Source: Henricia sp. BOLD:AAB3569 | Lineage: Eukaryota > Echinodermata > Asteroidea > Spinulosida > Echinasteridae | NCBI GenBank assembly: GCA_037783545.1 | Contig: JBBELK010000060.1 | Location: 4,278,001-4,342,000 of the forward strand | Reading direction: 5' to 3' | Length of the DNA stretch: 64,000 nt | In this document: one piece after another, positions 11,750 through 23,400 of the stretch | Layout of the letters: the number at the start of each line of letters is the position of its first letter | Numbering within the stretch: position 1 is the first letter of the stretch | The notes under the pieces: model-generated | The model's input: only the letters and a program-made list of their open reading frames with translations | Told to the model about the DNA's origin: nothing | The model's database searches: none | Translations under genes and position numbers: made by a program

Positions 11750-11755
11750 AATAAA
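11750..11755 (+). terminator. Candidate polyadenylation signal of the TM2 gene
   Basis: The first AATAAA noticed downstream of the TM2 stop codon, about 1.1 kb after it. Use is inferred from position only; a non-canonical signal nearer the stop is possible. Confidence 0.35.
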
Positions 11756-13200
11756 TTACAAGGGCTTATCATGACCAAAAAAACAAATGTATCGGCTTAG
11801 TACTTACGTAGCTGAGTACAGTACGTACTAAAACAAAACATGGGGTTGAATTCCATATCCGACCACTAAGGATTTATCTTGTTTTGACCTTAAAAAGTAA
11901 ATATGCATGTTTGATGTTACAAACACAAAATTTGACGGTGGAAATGTCAAGTTTTTAATTAATAATGGGTAAAACTTAAAAATTTTGTGATTTATCTGAT
12001 AGTGTTTGTGCATGGGGTTCCAAGCAGTGGAAGGGTATGAAGATGTATCCAGCCTTTTCATCAACTGTTAACAATTTTACAAAACATGTGTATCAATTTT
12101 AGGGATCTTATTGCTTCTCTCCAGCATATCTTCCATTCCCACACAGTTTCTCCTCCAAGAGCTGTAAGTCTGTTCCGAACGGGTCTCCCACATCCGACCA
12201 CACCCCAAAAAAAAAAAAAAAAAAAAGCGACATTGACAGTATAGCTTCTTTATACTGATTTATTTTGGTTACAAAATGAGCAAAGGAACCACACTTATAG
12301 GTATAATTTATGCATTATACAAAAACATGGAGATAACATCTCCTGGAATGTTTCAAGTTTCAGAGCGAAATTTACAAAGCAGAGGTAGCTTTACAAGGCA
12401 AATCAAATATTGAAAAGACACGTTACTTACGTCACATTATTATTGGTGATGCAAGAACCACTTTGGTTGTATGCTTTCAAATTCTCCAACTAGGCCTATA
12501 TCAAAACAGTTTAAATTAATTAATATTGAAGTTTCAATGTACATGTAGAGGCTTCCATTCAAATTGTACGACTAATCATAAAAGCTAAACGAAGACATAC
12601 CATTGGTGCAATAAAGCGCGTTGTGCGTCTCACGATAACACCTGACGCGCTCACACGTTTTGTGCACGCTCTGGTCTTGCGCAATAGGTCTTTAAGGATA
12701 TTTTTAATTAAATTTATTTTTGTTTACAATTTGTTTTTGTTTTTACATATAATGTGTTTTTCTTTACCATCATTACGAATTGTTTCAAAATCAACAATAT
12801 CGTTGTTACTTTGTACTGGAAAATAAAAAAATAATTTATCAAAATATTGACTTCATACATTATACAACAAAATTTGTTTCAATTTTTAAAAACCAATATA
12901 GTCTAACTTAAACTGTTTATTGAAAAACAAAATTAATGTATGCCGTTTAAATCATTTGGAAAACAAAAATCTACACTTAAAATCGTTAAAACGTCTTGGA
13001 GAAAAAATAGCCTGCATGGACGATTGTTTCTTTTTAATTACAAAGCAACCGTTCTTTCCCAAAATAATGAAATTAAACAATCACGATCAATTTGTGATTA
13101 AGCATTATGTTCGGTGTTTTAATGTAGCATGACCTCTTTTTGTCTACATCTGAAATGTGATGTGACCACATTATGTATATTTTCCCCCGATAAACAACCC
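11756..13200. other. Intergenic between two convergent genes
   Basis: AT-rich sequence with a run of more than 20 A at about 12208 and several T-rich stretches. No exon was recognised. The TM2 gene (plus) and the Rab gene (minus) converge on this stretch. Confidence 0.45.
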
Positions 13201-13782
13201 TTAAAGTTAGAACACATGATTGATATCTCGAAAATCAGAAATGTTCACAGATTTACACATAACTTACACAACATGACGACAGCAGAAAACTTTCCCTGAA
13301 ATGATTTTGTCTGAAGTGCTATAGTCTTTGAGAAATGAGTAAAACATAAATTTTTCGTCTCATGAGGCGAAAATTCACTTCGCCCCAAACACCATTTCGC
13401 CCAAATGCCACTTCGCCCAAAAACTACTTCTTGTGCAGGCCGCGGTTGAAGGTGAAGTGGTTCTAGCCAGCGGCGTAGCCAGGACTTATTTCACTGGGGG
13501 TAGGGGGTGGGGTCACAGTGGGGGTTCATTGCTTTTTAGTGCCCAGTGGCCTACCGAAAGATTTGACCAGCCAGGCCGAAGTCGCTCAGCATGTATAATC
13601 ATACAGCACTCTCAGCAGACATCCAGTCACTTACAGCTATAGGTATATCGTTTTCAAACATTCTTTTTTTTTCACTTTTCCTTGCTTTTTTCGGGGCAAT
13701 ACATGTATCGGGATTTTTTTCGTGGGGGGATGGCACCTAGAGATGTGTGTGTGCCCGCCTCCTCCCCCCCCCCCCCCCCCCC

Positions 13783-13816
<34 letters not shown>

Positions 13817-14026
13817 ACCCCCCCCAATCACCCCGTAGTTGGCCCGCTGGTTCTAGGGCGAATTGGTTTGGGGGCGAAGTGGTAACGACATAGTTTTTGA
13901 CTGTTTTCTCAGAAGTTAGTACGGAGGTGACTTTTACTCAGGTTGGTTTTAAACATGCATATCTTCAATTACACAGGGAGATGAAACTATTTGTAACGGT
14001 TTACCAATCATGTGTTCTACCCTTAA
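13201..14026. mobile_element. TTAA-flanked MITE with internal CACTTCGCCC repeats, copy 1
   Basis: The ends are inverted repeats (AGTTAGAACACATGATTG left; complement of CAATCATGTGTTCTACCC right), each bordered by TTAA, the target duplication of piggyBac-type transposons. Inside is the conserved subterminal block with AATCAGAAATGTTCACAG, then a short array of the word CACTTCGCCC at 13375-13430. A stretch of unrelated sequence follows at about 13470-13850, including a long C run, before the array resumes. Copies 2 and 3 lie at 16522-17027 and 44695-45043. No transposase is present. It overlaps the tail of the Rab gene region but not its coding sequence. Confidence 0.8.
13758..13826. repeat. Poly-C tract
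   Basis: About 65 C broken by two A. It gives artificial poly-Gly and poly-Pro frames on the two strands. Such tracts can form G-quadruplex or i-motif structures and are prone to assembly error. Confidence 0.9.
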
Positions 14027-14097
14027 CGTTTTATGGTTATGTTGTTGATAATTGATAATGTATAATGTTTTAGCTGTAATGGCAAGATTTTATTTTA

Positions 14098-14103
14098 TTT
14101 ATT
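14098..14103 (-). terminator. Candidate polyadenylation signals of the Rab gene
   Basis: Minus-strand AATAAA at 14098-14103, overlapped by another at 14094-14099, about 150 bases after the Rab stop codon. The location is typical for a short 3' UTR. Confidence 0.6.
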
Positions 14104-14251
14104 GGGGACTGCAGAGTATGCAAAATCTTACTCAAGACCACCAATTATACTTTTTAAACATTCTCTTCTTGCATTCGAGGTCCAACCGGAGTATCTGCAT
14201 CGTATACAAATGATCTGCAATGTTTACATTACATCGGCGTCAGCCAATATG

Positions 14252-14472
14252 TCAACAGCATTTCACACTAGAGTTTTTCTTGTCCTCATCATCCTCGTTC
14301 TCCTCTTCCTCTTTAATCTTTTCCTGCAGCAGCACCAGACTCGGCGGGAAAGCGGTAAAATCCTCCGATTTCCGCCGTCCGTCGTAATCCTTGGCGATGA
14401 GCCCGCAGTTTGGGGCGCTCTTGCTCAGCGAGATCAGGGCCAAAGACAGCCGTAGAAATGCTTCCTGGACGC
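14252..14472 (-). CDS. Rab gene, exon 6 (terminal)
   Basis: It starts after a good acceptor (CATTTATTTCCAG) and encodes the last helix of the G domain ([15 protein letters not shown]), the hypervariable acidic tail and the prenylation motif VKCC, ending at a TGA whose last base is 14252. Confidence 0.92.
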
Positions 14473-17400
14473 CTGGAAATAAATGAACAAAACTTCGACG
14501 TTTGACTAGTACCTTGTCTGGCTTGTCATGCATACTGATCCTAGACCTCTATACGCGGTCAAGCAGGGACTGCAAACCCAATCCACATGCACGCCTCAGG
14601 ATGGAACCCCGGCGGCGGGGACATGACACCAGAGGTGAAAAGCGGGGAAAGAAACACTTGAGGGCAAGTCCGACTCACGACTATAGTCGACTATAGTTTT
14701 TAGTTCGACTATTTTCAACCAAACCAAGGCCCGCTTCAAACGTCGCGCTTATGCCGTGTCAAAATAAATTCAATTCGATTTTGCACGACGTTGGCTTCAA
14801 ACGTCGAACTCAATTGCAAACTCCAAGTCGATGAGTATTGTGCACGTCATGGACGTTGTACACGTGCGTTTTTCATTCTGTCCATTGTACGTCGCCATTT
14901 TATTATTTTGATGCACTTGTTTGTTGGTTATTTCTTTACTCACGAACGCGCTGCAAGCATGCGCATTCCTAGTTGTGAACAAAAATGCGGACCAACCTCG
15001 AACTGGAATTAAATTCGACATGACAGAAGCACAACGTTTGAAGCCAAGCCGTGCTTGTGCCGCACTAAATAGAGTTAGCACGGCAGACCCTGTCGAGCTC
15101 AAATCTTCTGCCGTGTCGAACTCATTTTGCCAAGCCAACTAGCTTTAAACGTCGTGCTTGTGCCGTGTCGAATTAAATAAATCAAGTTTAATTTAATTCG
15201 ACACGGCATAAGCGCGACGTTTGAAGCGGGCCTAAGTCCAGCCAACGATGGTTAGTTGTGTCTATAGGTATGTATTGAGTTGATGCAGCATTTCGCGCGG
15301 AACCAATGGAAGACGTTTGAGACGCTTGGTGGCAGCAAACATACCGGTCCTTTTCCGTTGTTAACGTCACGTTTGAGCTAAAATGCAAAAGGAACGGTTC
15401 GTTTGCTGCCACCAAGCGTCTCCCCTTGACTAACCAAAGAAGTACGCACTTAAGCGTCAGTGTGCATGTGTGTTGTCAGAATGACATTTGACCAGTGGTT
15501 GACTCTAGTCGTGAATCGAACTTGCTCTGAGTGGTTAATAAGCAGTGCCATGCCAAATTGCCAATGACAGCTGAGCCATGGTTAGCTAGAATGTAGTTGA
15601 CTTTGTTTGCACCAGTGGTATACAAGCTTACCAAGCATATACCTAAAAAATTGATTTTTACCTTCATTTGTGAGTGCTGATGTTTCAAAGAACAGCGCCC
15701 CAATTGAAGCTGCATACATCAAGCCCTCGTCTGATTGGACTTTACGTTGGTCTTTCAGGTCACACTTATTGCCCAGAACACACAGGACTGTGGAAAAAGT
15801 AAAATGTTTAAAAATGCAGCCCTTAATAAACCATTTCGAATACATGTAGTTACCATTTTATGGAGCAACTTTTGATATTGATGAACAATGTAAGTATAAA
15901 ATGTGCAACTGTATGTCCTCAAGGAACAGGCTATTCGATACGGTCTATACTAGTCTTTCAAAAATGGCGCCATTTTCTCAAGACTGAAATATTTTCTCCA
16001 GGAACCATCTTAGCTTCGTTCCCATATTGTCATAATGGTTTACCGCCTATACCACATACAGCCTTGGGGAAAATTATTGGACCACCTGCAACCTGACAAC
16101 AAAAATAAGTACATAACAGTTTGTTAAGGAATGTCTTATATAGCAAAATTAGATGCCATGTATAAGCCTTCTGAGCTAATGACTATTGTCTATGACCAAA
16201 CACCATAAACATAAGCCTGCATGGTTGCTGCCGAAGAGGAGTGATTTTTACGAATACTTCGAGACAATATTTTTCCACGGCTGTAGATCAGTGGTATAGT
16301 GCGACAGAATTCCAATATCACACCACACGTTCGAGTTCGGGTGGACTGCACGTTGAGCTCCCACATTGCAATGGGTCTAGCTTTAATATCCATTGCAAGA
16401 TTTGTAGCCAGGATTTGTGTCTTTGTTCACATTCCTTATTTTGCTGGACTATTTTTATTTGTTTTGTAAATCATAGAGCTCAGTGGTGTAAACGCAAAAA
16501 CACAGATAAGTGTATGATGTTTTAAAGGAAGTACACATGTGATTGGTATCTCGAAGAATCAGAAATGTTCACAGATTTACAAATAACTTACACGATATAA
16601 ACATGATGACGGCAGAAAACTTCCCCTTAAATGGTTTTGTCTGAAGTGCTATAGTCTTTGAGAAATGAGCAAAACAATTATTTTTCGTCTCGCGAGACGT
16701 AAAATCAATTTGCCCCAAAACCATTTCGCCCTGGACCACTTCGTCCTGAACCACTTCGCCCAAGTGCCATTTCGCCCCTAAACCATGCACTTCGTCCAAA
16801 CACTACTTCGCCCAAAAGACACTTCACCTCAAAACAACTTCGTGCACAGGCCGTGGTTCAGGACGAAGTGGTTCAGGGCGAAGTGGTTTTGGGGCGAAAT
16901 GACTGTCAAAAGTTAGACGACGTACGGAGCTCGTTTTTGCTCAGGTTGGTTTTTATCATGAATATCTTCAATCACACGGGGATAAAACTATTTGTAACAG
17001 TTTACCAATCAGGTATACTATCTTTAAGGCAACAATGTATTTGTTTAGGCCTATATACATAATCGTGTGCGAAAACATGAATCAACTACGGCGCTCTGAG
17101 AGTGCCGCCCTACTTGTTTAGAAATCAAGTTAATTTATCTCACCAAGTTGACTTTTAACGTTAATTTATGTTGACTTGGCGAGATACCACGTCGACATGG
17201 CGAGACAATTTATGTTGCCAAGTCGACATCATAAATCTACTTAGTCGACTTGGCGAGATTTATTTTGCTTAGTGAGATATTGTTGCCAAGTCGACTTATC
17301 TTACATAATTATCTCTCCAAGTCGACTTAGTAGGTTTAGAAAGGCGACTTGGTCGGCTTATTGATTTCGGGAAGTTGACTTGGCAACGTAAAATACCTCA

Positions 17401-20400
17401 CCAAGTCGAATTATTGAATTTAGGAAGTCGACTTGGCTAAATATCTTATGGCACTCACAGAGCGCCTTAATAAACACGTTATTGGTGGAAAAATAATATT
17501 GTGCGAATTCATCACAAAAAGGCACTCCAGAGGACTTAAACCGCAACAAGTTACGCTGGGAAACAGTGTCGGTGGTCTTTCCTATCAAATGGTAACTTAC
17601 CTAGAGGATTGTCGTTCGCTCTTTTCAGCTCTGCAAAAAGTGAAACGAAGATTTAGTTTTGTCACTATTTGTAATGCACAGTTGAAGGAATGTGGATGGC
17701 CTTACTATAATTGAGCTAATCCCAATTTATCAATTGATTTTGTTTAACTAAAACAAATTTGAAGGAATCCATATTTAGTTTACCTCTATATCAGATTATG
17801 TCGTGTGACAGTGTTGTTCACGTCTTATTATGAATTAATGGCTAAACCTATACGAAGACATGTTTTATTTTGCGATTGGAAACAAATTAAAATGGGGTGT
17901 CAGTCGAGTCATTTTCAGTGTCTCCATAGCTTGCTTTAAAACACAATCTAGACTCAAAAGAGGAAATCAAGAGAGAAATGTAAATTTTTCAAATTTAAAC
18001 CATGCTTTTGTCTACTTTTTTTTACTTTCTAAATGTGTATTATTATGACTGTAATAATCTGACCTTCGACCCAAGTCTTCATATTCTCGAATGTGGAATA
18101 CCGGGTAATGTCGTATACCAAGAATGCTGCATTGGCTTTCCTGTAGTACATTGGCGCCATGGATCGGAACCTCTCTTGGCCCGCTGTGTCCCACACCATC
18201 AGCTTCACTCTGTGATTGTCTATAGTTCTTTTTGGTTAAGATGAAACAAAACATACGGAAAATAGATCAGTCTCAGTATTTGGTATTAAACAATGATGGA
18301 CAACGTGTTCTCCAAAATGAGACAAAGGAACTCTTCGTCCCCTTTCATGTTTCAACCTTTAAAAAATATTTGAAGACACTCATAGCAAAATGTAAACTAC
18401 AACAATGCACATGTGCAGTTGTAATTTGGGTGAATCTCATATCCCGCCATCTAGGAATTATTATGACCTACAATTCATGTAAAAGTGCAATTTTGACAAT
18501 AAAAGCACAACATAGGTTACACTCTTATTAGCAGTGCTTTGCGCGACCCACTTTAGCTTGCTCGGCTTGACCACTACTAAAGATCGCGACCCATCCGGCG
18601 AAGCGCGATGTGACGTCACTCAACGCCAAGCCTGGATGACACTTGCCACGATTGGCCAGATTCTGTCACCTGACGTTGGGTCTGTCACATGACCTGCATC
18701 TGACACAGCAAAGATGGCTGCACCCACGTACATCAACACTGCACTAAAGTGACTAAACACGTCGTTGCTTTGCCCACTGTCGTCGCGTCGGTTGTGGTTT
18801 TACACAGTAAGTACATGGGCATCGGTGCTTCCACGTTGGATTGAAATTTCAGACAAATCTGACAAAAATCCCCGGCAGTTTGTTTAAAATTTCGATAAAT
18901 TTTTTTGGGCGTCCGTGGCCACGGTCATGACGGTGGCGGCCGCCATTTTGTTGATCAGTGCAGTTTATGCATATGCATGACGTTAGGAGGCGCGGCGCGA
19001 TACTCGATTATGATTGGCTATCCGTGCCACAAGCCTAACGATTTTGTAAGCGGTGTGCTGATTGGCTTCGCCGGAAAGGTCGCGATCTTTAGGGGTGCAC
19101 CCAAGTAATTAGGCAGAGATCCGTGCGCGGAGCTCATGAATATTTTGTATGCCCGCAGATTCTTCTTTATTAAAGAGAGTTGCGAGCCGAACGAGTGTGG
19201 TCTTGTGGCGAAACTGGCCACCATCGTGATGTGGGGTATTTTTTCTTCCAACTACAAACATTTTGGAGATTGTAGCTCGTGAAAGTTGCCCTATTTTCCC
19301 CAGTAGCGAATGTGATTTTTTTCCAAAATGGCGTTGGTCTGTTTGGCATTTTTCACTCTTACAGGGGTAGTTTTGTTTCATTTGGAAATTAGGGAATGAA
19401 AGTGACGGATTACCCCCTATAAAATTGAACAGAATTGAAAAGATGAGATTTCAATGAGTATGTTAGTTGTCGTCGCCAGACGCTGAGAGAGTTGTGAGTA
19501 TTTTTAAATGATTTTTGAAAATTTGGCATTTAGCATTGGTTCCTATGGGAGCCCTATTTACTGGTGTGCAACCTTAGCAGTGGTTAAGCCGAGCAAGCTA
19601 AAGCGGGTCGCGCAAAGCACTGCTAAAGAAAAATAAAAGTGTAAACATAGGTGGGAGAAATGTCCTGTATATTTTTTTGCAGGGGCTCCAGGCAGTGACC
19701 AGTGTGACGTCAATTGCCAGGGCACCTGGGTCTAAGCAGTCTCTGGTAATCTGAAGCGTCCATTTCTGAAGCACAGGAAAATAGTTTATTGGTTTTAGTG
19801 TATAGACCCACGAAAAATAGAGCAACACACAAAGAGTGACGTTTTCACTTTAGTACTCTAATGAACAGCGCCCTCGTGTAGCATTCTGCACAATGCTGTG
19901 TGAATTTTATGCTAAAAATCAGCATCACCAAATTCCAAGTACACAGAACAGTTCTATATACTTACAACTTAAACGTGAAGAAGGATGCGCCCACAGTGGG
20001 ACTCACGTTCTTGCTGAAAATCTTCCCGACGTATCTGACAACAAGACTTGTTTTACCGACACCTGGAATAAAAGGTACATCTATTCAGACTCACTGGGCA
20101 TAGGCGCCAACATGATTGCAAAGAATCTTCCAACCGGGGGCCCGGAGGAGAGGGGGCGAGGAGCTTGTGGACCGCAAAGCACTCACCACAAAGTCGAAAC
20201 AAGGAAGGCGATTTTTTTTAAGAAAAGATACATTTGCAACGTTTTGGGAGGTTAATTTTCCCCATTTTCGAGGATAAACACATGTTCCTTATATTATCCG
20301 TCCACTCTTTCCCTCTAAACGACACCCGTGCAGCTTGTGAGTGTACATTTTCTTTAAGTTGACAAACTGGTTTCCTCGGCTTCGCCTCGGAAACTATTTT

Positions 20401-23400
20401 TTCAACTCCCAATACCTCGAGGATATAATATCGATTATGCACCCACAAACTACATGTATTATCGCCACAGCAATGTAGGCGTTGCAGAAATATACATGAC
20501 TTAGGGGCGTATAAATCATTTTCCTCACAGCATGGCGCAGCCGTGCTAGCAAATTGCGCCATTTTCGGAAGCTGATTAGTATGTCAAATTACAGAGGTAT
20601 CTGCACTTGTTTAGTTCAATATCAGTTGTATCTTCACCTTTAAATTATGCGCAACTGCCGATGGAATTTTACAGAATGGGTGATCGTTCACAACTCCAAA
20701 GTTCGCGTCTTTATCACTGGCCGCATGCACATAATCAATAAATATCAAATAGAAAGCAGCTCTGTCGGTGCATTGTGAATGTGCCTTGTGACTGTATATG
20801 CATATCTGCACTTGAAAAATGGCGCTCTGAATGTAAACACATTTTCTGTTCCAATGATTTTAAATTTTGAACTATAGTGTACTGGCGTTTCTAAGCACTT
20901 ACCGCACGAATCAGAGTTTAAAGAGCTAATGGAACGATTTCTGAAACCCTGTTTTCTCCTCCAAAATTAGAGTACTGGTTATATATTTGGACGTTTATAA
21001 TTGTGATTTTCAACACATCACTCAAAAATCACGGTATAGGTATATTTTGTCTTTGGCAAACCAAGGAATGAATAGTGCATTTCAAGTGTGTGATGTACTT
21101 GGAAGATGCCGCCCTTTCACAAATCACGGTGCAGGCTCCGTGACAATGCATGATGCCCTATGCATACACACGGTATTTATTTGTATAGCCAGCCAGGAGA
21201 GCTGCGCCTTCACATATATAATATATAAGACGCCAAATAGTCTAATTATAAGCAAAATCAACAAACTATATGGGTGGTTTTCCCAAGTCTGTAAATGTAA
21301 GGGTGGGTATTAAGGGTTCATATATAAAACCCTCAACATGTCAACCCCAATCTGGAGCCCGAGGTTCGCCCATAAATGTTTTGGAGTGTACATCATGACG
21401 TCGTTGCTTCTCTCCTAGCTTCTTGTCATGAGGTCATTGTTTCTTCCAAAGGAAAAGTTGGTCCACCTTTTGGTAAAAGACGCCGCCTCCCCACTCCTAA
21501 TCAGACATCCAGCCCACTATAGCTTGTTTTCGTGACAGGCATGAAATGTGATGCCGAAAATGTAAACTGAATGACTTTTGACGTTATAATGCTTGGTATC
21601 AAAATGTGCGACGGGAAATGTGAGAAAGGATCTACCCAAAAAAAATTTACAATTCTTTTAAAGTGTAAAAATAACATCCTCATACAAATTCCCAGGAGTT
21701 TAATGTTATACCCCACATCAGTTGTTGGGTTCGTACCAATGTATATAGGTAACGTGGTAACTATCGTGTCACCGGTAAAGAAATGCAATTTAATTAAACA
21801 TCATACCTTGACTAACCCAACACGTCACGCGTACTTTACACAAATGGCTTTTGTTCCTGATTCTATTTTAGGAACGAAAAATGATAATAGTTGGCTGGGA
21901 AAATCTTAAATTAGCCGCGGACCTTGATTTATCTATCTGAATGTTATCTTTGGCGATTGTCACCTTGGCATTAGGCCGCCACCTTGTACATATGACACAG
22001 TTTGATTTGCTGTTTGTTTTACTTCGCTAATGACATCACTTACGTCGCATTATTGGCCATAAAATATGATACTCCAACACGACGGTTTAACTTGAACCGC
22101 AATCAAATTTCTGCTTTATCCCTATTTTCCGGAATACAAAACACCAATCCCAATCCAACCTATTCCAAACGTCACACTCCCACCACCGGGCGCCCCTACT
22201 CCCATCTCCGCCCCTACTCCCATCTCCGCCCCTACTTCCATCCCCGCCCCTACTCCCATCCCCGCCCCTACTCCCATCCCCCGCCCCTATTCCCGGTCCC
22301 ATCTCCGCCCCTACTCCCATCCCCGCCCCTACTCCTATCCCCACCCCTACTCCCACCCCACCCCACCCATACTCCCATCTCGCCCCTAATCTCATCACCC
22401 CCCCCCCCCTTCCATCCCCACCACACCCCTAAAATACCCATTATAATTCTTCAACCAATTTAAAAGCCCATTATATCATTTGCAGATAAAACCTTTTTTT
22501 ACGAATTTTAGGAACAACAGCATAACTAAAGAATACATACATAACTAATAGGTCAGTCGGAATTTCCTCGTCCGTGTAGGACTTTAATACTTAACCAGAC
22601 CTAAAGGCTGGCTCACATAGTAGCGGCAGATAACCCGCGAAAGGCGACGGACGTGAAAATCACAAAATTTTGGCGGCAAAACGACGGCAAAATGGAAAAG
22701 GCAAGATTCGCTGACGGGTGGGAACGACCTTCAGCGACAACACGACGGCAGGGGACGAATGGCTGCGGCAGGGAACGGAGTCTAGCGACCAAAATCGGAC
22801 GTTGTCTGGGCGGCAAGTGACGATGTCTCGACGGAGCCCGGCAACAAGGAACGAGGTCAGACGGCTGGCGGCGGATTGGCTGGCGGCAAGGAACGGCGGC
22901 TAGCGGTGGGTTGCGGCGACGATGACGTGGCTCAGCGGCCGACATCATAGCCTGTGTGTGTGGGTCGTATAAATAGTCGACTTCAAAAATAGTCAAAAAA
23001 CGTCAAAAATTTCACAAAAAAGTTTAAAATTGTGGACCATCGTTTCAAAATCGTAACCCATCGCAGACCACCGTTGCAATGCCGCAGGTACTCACAAACG
23101 ACCCGCCATCAACAGTCATCACCCGTCACCCTCCGGACAAAATTCGCTAGCCATTGTCGCACCAAGGTCGTTACAATTTCGTTACTTGCCGCAATGTGTC
23201 GTCAGGGTTCGATATGTGACGTCACTTACCGATGTTTTGTCGTCAATGGTCGTTGACAACGACTACCAACGAAATTGTGACGACCTCAAAACGACTAGAG
23301 ACGGCCTCGCACGGCATGGAAACGTCAAGGAAATGAGGGTTGCGGTCTCCAACGAAATCTTAACGGAATAACAACGATTTTTTTGCCGCCACAAAATTTT

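Noticed and set aside
13637-13885. Poly-Gly and poly-Pro frames
   Set aside because: They come from the poly-C tract inside a MITE.
22002-22463. 153-residue Pro/His-rich frame and 103-residue Gly/Val-rich frame
   Set aside because: Composition of the CCCCTACTCCCATCCCCG minisatellite.
22613-22996. 127-residue Arg/Pro-rich minus-strand frame
   Set aside because: It begins inside the terminal repeat of a transposon and follows its GACGG word bias; no domain was recognised.
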